Positions 56,680 through 64,000 of a DNA stretch of 64,000 nucleotides are shown one piece after another; positions within the stretch are counted from its first letter, which is position 1; every line of letters begins with the position of its first letter. The stretch is from NCBI GenBank assembly GCA_022385755.1, contig MU278366.1:448077-512076 (forward strand). Direction: 5' to 3'. The position numbers and the translations under genes were made by a program. The notes under the pieces were generated by a model. That model was not told the origin of the DNA. It worked only from the letters and a program-made list of their open reading frames with translations, and made no database searches. Source of the DNA: Trametopsis cervina. Taxonomy: Eukaryota; Basidiomycota; Agaricomycetes; Polyporales; Irpicaceae.

Positions 56680-58120
56680 TCAGTCAAGCTTCTTCCTCCC
56701 TCCGGTCCGAGTACCTCTGCTGACTCTGATCCTTGTGCCAGCTTGGGGAGCAGGTTTCCTCGGCTCGGCAGTAGGCCCCTCGCCTTCCTCAACGCTCTCT
56801 ACGCTGTCACTCAAAGCACGCCTGTGTCCGAGCGTTGGAGGGGCCGGGCGAGGTCCTCCTAGTAAACTAACAAAGCTAATAACGCCGATAACCCTGTCGT
56901 TCAGCCAGACGACGACTGAGAACACAGGGATACGGATGGGAATGAAAGGCGAAGGATGTCGAATAGTATCTTCTATTCCGGCGGGGTTGTACGGATCCAC
57001 CGGAATCGGACGCGCGTGCATGGCCATGATTATGTACTGCTCGCGCACACTCATGAACACCGGAAATGAAAAGACGTGAGAACGGACGAACCGCAGGGTA
57101 CACTAGGGCAAATACGGCTGCGTTCGCGAGCGTGCTTCCCCACATGCAAAGCGCTGTTGATGGCAGCCCTGATATCACGCGGAAATCAGGGTCGTGGTGT
57201 TCAACATACACGGTTGGACGCACCAAATGTGAGGAAGTACGCCCAGCGCTCTTCGAGTAGTCGAAGACGACGTGACAGCGAGTAGCCACGTGCGATCCAG
57301 GTGAACCTAACGGTACTATTAGTGCAGCCCGCAGAGCAAGTCTACGAACAGATACTCACTCAAAACAGTAGAATCTGCGAGCGAATGCCGATCTCACCAA
57401 CGCTGTGACCGTAGAGGCGACAAAGAACTCACGAGTCAATCCAGCACATGAAGACGAATCCGACGGATGGGCCGACGAGAGGGACATATTGCAGAGCAAA
57501 TGAGATGACGACGGCGGTGCAGATCATGATGACCCGGTACGCAGATGTCGCGATCGAGTTGAGAATACCGCTGTACGTTGCAGGTGGTTCCGCACGAGCA
57601 CCATGCTGGAGGGTGAATGTACGATTGGCGAGTTGGCTGCACCACGAGCTCTGTGTAAATATGAGACTGGCACAAGGCGGTGAGAGTTGAGCGGCGCACG
57701 TACATTCAGGTATAACGAAGCACCCATGATTGGGAACAGCCACAGGACTTGATAAACCCATCCGACGTTGCGCCTCAGCCAGTGCGGGTGTTCGTGTGTT
57801 AGAGGAAAAAGGAGAAGGTCGAAGAAATAGATGGATGTTAACGAGACGAGGTTGAGTAGTAACGACTTGAAGATGTTGGACCGTACTTGCGCGTCGCTGT
57901 AAACTATTCAGTAGCTGTCTTCAAGTCGTCCACCCGATGTCAGAACGTACCTCGCTATAAGGCGCACGACTCTATCCCATCGGAAAGCGTCGACCAGCCC
58001 TTTCCCCGCTGCCTTTAACTGTAGAAGAGCTGTTTCCGGAAAGGATAGAAAAACCGGGTATGCAGACCTTGCTGAGCCATGATGGTGAGAGGGCCTGGCT
58101 GGAAGAGGTGACCTCGACAT
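56680..58120 (-). CDS. EI24-like multi-pass membrane protein
   Basis: A multi-exon gene starting near ATG 58120 (MSRSPLPARPSHHHGS); an upstream in-frame Met at 58186 is possible. Motifs in order: YPVFLSFPETALLQLKAAGK, LLLNLVSLTSIYFFDLLLF (helix), WVYQVLWLFPIMGASLYLN, VIMICTAVVISFALQYVPLV (helix), GFVFMCWIDSFYCFE, then SLSRRLRLLEERWAYFL, GLPSTALCMWGSTLANAAVF and YIIMAMHARPIP. FPETALLQLKAAGKG and the YCFE plus ERRWAYF region are typical of the EI24/PIG8 family. Known role in animals: ER protein linked to autophagy and trafficking. The tail of about 100 residues is Pro-rich and basic. Exon edges between blocks are approximate. Confidence 0.82.
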
Positions 58121-58568
58121 AGTATGCGTCGGACGACCCCAAACGCGTTTGGTGGCGGGAGTCGTGTAAACGAAGCGCCCATTCACGGGATACTAACCTG
58201 TCGGATCAATCATCCACGTGACCGTGACGCGACTTAGCGACCTGCATGCTGGAAGGTTGTCTACTTACCCCCAATACATATCCCTCAATGGATGAGAGCT
58301 CGGATATATATGTGTCACCTTGACACATTCATATCAGCTCTTATCCGTTGAGGATTCCTATAAGTGGTAGGAGCCCACCACGGATCAGAGTAGAGGGCAG
58401 TCCGTACTTAAATGTCGGCAGCCTCTTCCAGTCGACCTATAAAGAGTGTCAGCGACCTGATAGCTGACACCTACCTACTTTGCTCCCATACCTTGACCAT
58501 AGCCTTCGATTTCCTTCACTTTTACCTTACACCCACACCCTACTATATCTTATACTCCCCATCCTACT
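58121..58568. promoter_or_regulatory. Divergent intergenic region
   Basis: 448 bp between the EI24-like gene (leftward) and the coiled-coil protein gene (rightward). C/T-rich sequence lies before the right start. No distinct element identified. Confidence 0.4.
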
Positions 58569-59791
58569 ATGTCTTACACCATGTTCACCATCCCCATCCA
58601 GAGGTCGTGTGCGAAAGCTCTCTCAGTATTGCCGGGCGCCCTTGACTGTGTCACGGTAAGTTCTGCCACAGGATCCTTCCCCCTGCCCGTCCCTCAGCCT
58701 GCGAACCCTTGCTAACATCTCCCAACCTGCAGGTGCGCGGAGGCTCAGCCACCCTCGTAGTTCTTTCAATCGCCGCTGGCCTCTACATTCGTTCCCAGAG
58801 AAAAGTGGTAGTGGATGATATCCGGGTCAGATATATGACAACGCTGGAGAATGCTCAAAACGAACTCGAGGAGACTCGCCGCCAACACTACTCAGAGGTC
58901 GAGAATCTCGGCATCGCCAAGACCCAACTCGAACAACAGGCACACGGGCTTCACACCACAATCGCAGAGCTGCAGGCCAGGACTGAGCTCACCACTGCGG
59001 AACGAGCGGCCGTCCAGACAGAACTAGCGAGCTGCAACGCACGCCTTTTCGAGTTTGAGCAGAAATGGAAAGACATCAACTACAAGCTCGAAGAGGCTAA
59101 CAGATTAATTGCACAGCTCAGGGCTGAGAAGCGGAACATCCAAGGTGCCCTCAAGCACTTTGGTCGCACGAAAGACGCCTTCACAGAAACCGGTCTCGCT
59201 AGCCGAGACCTTCTACCCATGAAATCCAAGCTGTTCCAGGTGTCAGCAACGTGCGAGATGTACAACGGTCAGAACCAACAGCTTCGTGCGGAATTGGCAG
59301 CCGTCAAGAAAGCGCTGGACGCTAAACTTACCGAGGACGAGGAAGTAGAGGAGCTCAACATCCGAATCAAAGACCTAGAGCAGTCTCTAGAGACCACAAG
59401 GCGTCTTTACACAGAGGCGATGGCGAATGCGGGCAGCCAAAAGGCCCTCGCTAAGGCGAAGGAGACGTGTAGAAATGCTGTCAACGAGAAGGAACGCTAT
59501 GTCGTCAAGCTTGAGTTGGCCGAAACCCAGATTGTCGATCTCAGCTCACAGCTTCAGGACACTACTTCCGATCTTTCGGATCTCAATACCCGCTACGCGA
59601 CCATGGAGAGGGAGAGGGACCAGTACAAGAAGCAAGTCCAACTTCTCTTCGATAATTCCGCCGTACGGGATCCCGTCGAGAGGGCTGCTCTCCTGAACAA
59701 GGAGAACGCCTTGTCTCTCAGGTGAGTTATAAGGTCTTCCCAGAGTTGATCATACTTCTAACGAGTTCCTCTTTCTACATCTAGCAATTAA
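58569..59791 (+). CDS. Membrane-anchored coiled-coil protein
   Basis: Three exons in phase: 58569-58655, 58733-59721 and 59785-59791, giving 360 residues. The last exon is only 7 nt (SN-stop). The start MSYTMFTIPIQRSC is followed by one hydrophobic helix (ATLVVLSIAAGLYI, about residues 34-47), then a basic flank. The remaining 300 residues are nearly all heptad-like coiled coil (LEETRRQHYSEVENL, LEQQAHGLHTTIAELQA, RIKDLEQSLETTRRLY). It looks like a tethered rod, perhaps in the ER or mitochondrial outer membrane. I do not recognise the family; functions such as organelle tethering are guesses. Confidence 0.7.
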
Positions 59792-60249
59792 ATCATTCTC
59801 GGTCGTTCCGCCCTCGACGACCATCCACCATAAGAGGGCAAGGTTCGGGTCCCGCCATCACCATCATCACTTCATCCATCTTCGTTGCGACATCATTACA
59901 TTGAGGTAGGTTTTCCGGGGAGGGTCGTTCATAGCCTGAACCGGGAGACCACCGGGGAGAGTGGAAGGCAGCAGTGTGCGCGACTGCTGTCTGAGACTTG
60001 TTGATCCGGCTTCCTCTCGTCGACTTCGGAGCAATTATCGAGAAAACAAAACAAAATCCCACAAAACATCGCTATCGGTTCTGGTTCATTGGTACATCGG
60101 ACTCGGATTGGGCAGAGAGATTGGACTCAAATGTGTTTCGACTCGGATACTGGCTCAGGCGGACGACGGGCACATCATGTTAATGTTGGCTTGGACGCTG
60201 TCATGGGCTCGAATTGTACTTCGGCGCAGGCGCATGTACCATCCATTTA
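59792..60249. other. 3' flank before inverted repeat-element copy
   Basis: Non-coding. No gene or RNA signal recognised. Confidence 0.4.
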
Positions 60250-60767
60250 CAGCACTGACCGCGGATTCCGTCCGCATTTCCTCCCCTCTTTCTAGGCTGG
60301 CCGACCGACATCAACACTGCGCGCGAGGACCGATGGCCGACCACTGGAGTGCAACTTTGGTGAGACCGATGGTGGCGGTAGGGCTGCAGGCGAGGACGAA
60401 GGGGTCATGTCCCTGACGAGCCTGTAGTCTGAACGTCATCTGAGGAATTTAGTTCGTCGCTTCAGAACCATGCTGCTTTCTCTGCTCTTTGTATCATCTA
60501 GGAACAGCCAGGGTGGTCGTTGGGGTGGGCCCGCCTTGACGATCCGTATAGCATGGTCTGCGTATGTCACTGTGAGTACCTTCGTCTATTCGGACTTGTC
60601 ATTAGATAACTTATTTCTACTCAACAGGTCCGGGGTGTTTATGCAAGGTCTCCTGAGGGAGGGCAGCTCTGCTGTCCTGGCGCAGACCTTTACGTGGTCC
60701 TCAGGATAAGTACCTCGCGGCGACAGGCAGTTCTTGTCTGTCGTCGAGAGGGAAACCAACATGCGTC
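60250..60767 (-). repeat. Second, inverted copy of the structured repeat element (one hairpin unit plus tail)
   Basis: Read on the minus strand, the copy starts at the same CGCATGTTGGTTTCCC lead-in (60767), followed by a variable hairpin (arms 60738-60743 and 60721-60726). The core GAGGTACTTATCCTGAGG and the internal hairpin (60661-60667 with 60671-60677) come next. The outer stem pairs CCTGAGG (minus, 60705-60699) with CCTCAGG (60658-60652), a third version of this stem with pairing kept. The tail down to about 60250 aligns with 2239-2661. Only one unit is present here, against five at the left end. Confidence 0.82.
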
Positions 60768-60888
60768 TTAACTTAAGAATGGTAACACTTCTCGCTTCTC
60801 CTTCGTTGTTCAATGTGAATTATGGTGTGATAGTAAGTATATGCGCTATATACATCATGTCTCTATGTAGGGTATAAATGGATGCGGG

Positions 60889-62802
60889 TTATATGTCATA
60901 TCGTTCGTCGTCGAAGCCACCTCCCGGTGACATAGGTCGCCACTCTTCAACGACCTCCTCATTAACAGCATCGCCTTTGTAGTATAATTGGCCCTCGGTG
61001 GCAACCACTCCATCGTCGTCCTGTTCGGAGTCACAACCATCCCCATCTTCCATACTTGGCGGGTCGAGTAGACGGGCGAGTGCGTCCATGTCGATCCGGC
61101 CTTTCTTCGCTGATTTGTCCTGACCGGCAGCATCACCCGTGTCGTCGGTAGATCTCTTCCTCTTGTTAGAAGCTGTACCATCGGACGCTGGTGCATCCTC
61201 TTCCCAGTCAATGGTACGTCGGAAGGCATCCACTTCATCGACATTCCTCAGAAAGCCCTCCAACTCTCCTTCATCGAAAAGGTCTTCGTCACCGATCCTA
61301 TCCTCTCCACCGAGTGAGCTGGACAGCAGCTGAAGTCGTGTAGGCGGGTGAACAAAGGCATGTGATAGAGCTGCACCATCCATTGTGAGGAAATGGCGGA
61401 ATAGCTCATCGGCTCTCGATGAAGCACCTTCAGTGATAGAAGGTAGGGTATGTGGCTCAAGCATCAAACGAGAAACTTCAGCAACGTGGCGCTCGTGTTG
61501 AGTCTTGCGCTTCTTCGCCCCGGGGGCGCTGCGTTCAGTCCCGTCGTCAGAAACACTTGGGGTAGGGCCAAATGAGAATACAGAGCCCTCAGTTGAAGTT
61601 TCATCGTCTTCTTCGCAGTCTGTCTCCAGAGTTAACGAAGGTCTTCCTGCCCCTTCAAATTTCCTCCTCCAAATCTCTTCTTGGAATTGTACCACGTCCT
61701 TCAAGCCCTTTGCTGCCACGGCTCTCTTGCCAACTTTCGGCCTACCCTTCCCACCGGCTTTCCGTTCGTGCGAGTCGAGCCAAGGAACTTCTTTGGCGTA
61801 TTCCTCGACTACGTCGTATATGGCTTTGTATCGCTGCATGACGACGGCTTTACTGGCCCCAACACGTGCTCCTAGAGCTTGTGCCAATGCTCCTGCGTTT
61901 GGTAGAGACGCAGACAGCTCACCTTCCAGAGCGAGAATGAATAACGCGCAAGCGGTTGGTGCCGTAGGTAGGTTGGCTAGAGCGTCCACTCGTGCTACAA
62001 GCGCGGAGAGCGACGTAACTGTGTTCCGTATGGCAGGAAGCCGGGGGACGAGAGGTGTTAGCGTAGTCACGAGTGGGTTGGGTAACATGCTTTCCTTAGA
62101 GGGCTGCACAAGTGCTACGAAGTGGGTCTCGAGCGAGGAGAGATGCTGTGCTGGTTCAAAAAGGCGAACTTTTAGCTGCAGGAGTGTACACAGGTTTGTG
62201 CAGGAGCGAGCGATGGAAGAGACCGGCTCTTCCAGGAGATACTAGGGAAGGAGGTTGAGAACAGGGTCTTCGAAGCGTTACACACTGCACTTACCGCGAT
62301 ATCTCGAAGGGAAACATTCTTATTAGCTTCTCGCAACGCCAATGCGAGGGAAGCTCCAGCTGTCCGCTTGGCCTTCCGTCCCCAGCGAAGTCGGCCTCTT
62401 GTCATAGCTTGGTCGAAGATAGTTTGCGCTCGCAACGCAGACCCAGGATGAGATAGTCTACTAGCTATTGACTTGATGAATTCATGCATAGATATCTGTT
62501 TGAGTGTCAGTCATTGCGACCGACATCTGGGGACAGATGCGTACAGTGTTTCGCCTGTCTCGCGCTTCCTTGTCTTGGCCAGCTAGAGAGTGCCCATTTC
62601 TGCCCTTCAGGGTACTTCCACTCGCTGCGGTGGAACTTTGCTGGTAATAATCGCGGCCTGAAGTGTCGACATGCTCGAGATGAGAGTCAAGAATGCTTTG
62701 TGAGGGGTTTGCAAGTGTGCCACATTGGGTGCAGATTGCAGAGCCGAGCTCTTCTTCAAATATTGTTGGTTCACCACATGCTACACATCTTTCCTGGCTC
62801 AT
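60889..62802 (-). CDS. TFIIB-family transcription factor (zinc ribbon plus cyclin fold), BRF-like
   Basis: Three exons in phase: 62802-62545, 62495-62295 and 62241-60889, giving 603 residues. ATG 62802 (MSQERCVACGEPTIF) sits directly before the zinc ribbon, whose ligands are CVACG and ICTQCG. The next part (KSIASRLSHPGSALRAQTIF, then RWGRKAKRTAGASLALALRE) resembles the first cyclin repeat of TFIIB/BRF. A second helical block follows (VVMQRYKAIYDVVEEYAKE). The C-terminal half is acidic and disordered with KK/RK patches (NKRKRSTDD). The sequence is diverged from classical BRF1, and the exact member (BRF1, BRF2-like, Rrn7-like) cannot be set. Role inferred: recruitment of RNA polymerase I or III. 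Confidence 0.65.
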
Positions 62803-62983
62803 TTGGAGCAGGAGCAGTTGCTGCCGACACTCTGCGGAATGTGCATCGAGGTGGACGACAGCAGAGGTCGTCGACGTTCGAGTAGAAGTTGCCAATTCCA
62901 GTCAATGTTTCCGTAATATGTTGGGCGCTAAGGATACAAACAGTGGCACTACTGACACATAAGACACACCAAGTACGTGTTCG

Positions 62984-63966
62984 CTAATTAAGTACAGTAG
63001 TAGTAGGTTCAGTGGTAGTAGGGTCAATGGTAGTAGAGTCAGTGGTAGTAGGATCAATGGTGGTAGAGTCAGTGGTAGCAGTCCCATCAACGTCCATTAC
63101 CACGTCTAACTGGCCGTGCTCCTCGCTCTTCACTGTCTCTGTGCCGTTGGGTACATCCACATGCGTAGTTTGGTCCGGGGGTAGTACCGGCTGTCTATTA
63201 TCGGCTTCCCATGTCCACGACTCAAGCACCCGCTCTACTCGTTGTCGTTCAAGGCCCTTGTCCGTTCTGCGCACCTTTACGATCACATCCCTCCGCTGCT
63301 CAACCATGGCTTCTGGTGCATCTTCCGCACTCCGAGGGTCTCCCCATTCCTCCCACTCCTTCGTCCATTCTCCGCCCTCAGACGGTGGGACGTGAGCTTT
63401 GAGCACCTTGCTCTCTCGCTCTGCTGGTCGTGCTGTAATTGCGTCCCATGGCTTCGGTTTAAAGTGCAAGAACAAATTATTGCCGTCATCGCGATCAGTC
63501 TCGCCATCTTCACTGCGTTTTCTCTTTTTCGCAGCAGCAGCGTTGGGAAGTGTAGTGGGTAGAACCGCCTTCCGACGGGGTTTAGAGTCTTCATCGCTGA
63601 CATAGCCGTTCGCGAGGCGCACTCTCCATCGCAGCTCTCTTGCAACCGCTGGTGCATCTTTGACACGATCGCTGGGGACCTGTTCTTTCGCCTCCTTCTT
63701 CGCATTCTCTGTGCCGCGCTCCATAGTATGAACTTCCTGCACTAGGAAGTCGGCTAGAATCTCTACAGACTCAAGAACTCGGGAAGGAAATTCCTCCTTA
63801 GCGCGGAGATCTCGAAGATATTTCTCGCCCGCGTACCAAGAGAGTCTAAAGCCTGTTGAGTACCCTTTGTATAGAAGGATGGGTATGATGACTTACTTGA
63901 TGAAGTACGGAAAGCGGAATTTCTTGGGTACGTGAGTGGCAATCTCGATCTCCCGAACCTTGAGTT
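62984..63966 (-). CDS. JHD1: JHD1/KDM2-type JmjC histone demethylase, C-terminal part (5' beyond window)
   Basis: Two exons in phase: 63966-63897 and 63845-62984; the gene continues to the right. The first encodes LKVREIEIATHVPKKFRFPY plus FIK, the segment that follows the JmjC domain in fungal JHD1 and animal KDM2 (there ending in VPNKFRYP). SWYAGEKYLRDLRAKEEF and FLVQEVHTMERGTENAKK come next, then a basic region (RKAVLPTTLPNAAAAKKRKR) and an acidic, repetitive end. The JmjC iron ligands lie outside the window. Family role (known): removal of methyl groups from H3K36. Its C-terminus is 182 bp from the TFIIB-like start; both genes run leftward. Confidence 0.75.
62998..63080 (-). repeat. Coding minisatellite in the JHD1 tail
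   Basis: A repeat of about 15 to 18 bp (GTAGTAGRRTCARTG type on the plus strand) is repeated several times inside the reading frame. It encodes alternating TTDSTTIDPTT-like units at the extreme C-terminus. Copy number is likely to vary between strains. Confidence 0.75.
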
Positions 63967-64000
63967 CTGAGAGCATAGGACGTTTAGTACACTAGGAAGG

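Overview
The window comes from a filamentous basidiomycete fungus, most likely a mushroom-forming Agaricomycete. The evidence is a compact nuclear layout with many short (about 45-65 bp) GT-AG introns, a basidiomycete-type trehalose phosphorylase, seven-helix DUF6533-type membrane proteins in tandem, a tRNA-Leu gene with a short intron, and a mix of conserved eukaryotic housekeeping genes. The species cannot be named from the sequence alone. No CRISPR array, plasmid or viral gene was seen.

Layout. 1-1275 is the WD40 end of a Met30/SconB-type F-box protein. 1575-2661 is a structured repeat element made of five hairpin units plus a tail; a diverged inverted copy lies at 60250-60767. 2.9-9.6 kb holds two small genes, the 24-kDa subunit of complex I, a bestrophin/UPF0187 anion-channel-like protein and a Ser/Pro-rich protein. 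10-15 kb is one 20-exon gene whose domain order suggests a Red1/SYCP2-type meiotic axis protein. 15-19.4 kb is an M1 aminopeptidase with a possible mitochondrial leader. 20-20.5 kb holds a decayed kinase, followed by a secreted PEBP-like protein, an RBM5/RBM10-like splicing factor, a complex I accessory subunit with a 5-nt exon, COQ7, and a small protein with two copies of a P-G-G motif. 28.2-38 kb holds tRNA-Leu, Cdc25, a SAM methyltransferase and a DJ-1/Hsp31-like protein.

39.3-49.7 kb is an accessory block: two tandem DUF6533-type membrane proteins, two IAH1-like SGNH esterases, and, between the esterases on the other strand, two paralogous small secreted proteins with the same 5'UTR-intron architecture. 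50-64 kb returns to conserved genes: a hypothetical protein, trehalose phosphorylase, the tRNA-splicing endonuclease subunit SEN34, an EI24-like membrane protein, a membrane-anchored coiled-coil protein, a TFIIB-family zinc-ribbon/cyclin protein and the C-terminal part of a JHD1/KDM2 histone demethylase.

Themes. Mitochondrial genes cluster (two complex I subunits and COQ7), but no operon logic applies. Genes are tightly packed, with convergent ends 62-265 bp apart and one divergent pair with start codons separated by only 69 bp. The most novel signals are the covarying hairpin repeat element, the secreted-peptide pair, the candidate meiotic axis protein, and the P-G-G repeat protein resembling Jupiter/HN1 microtubule proteins.
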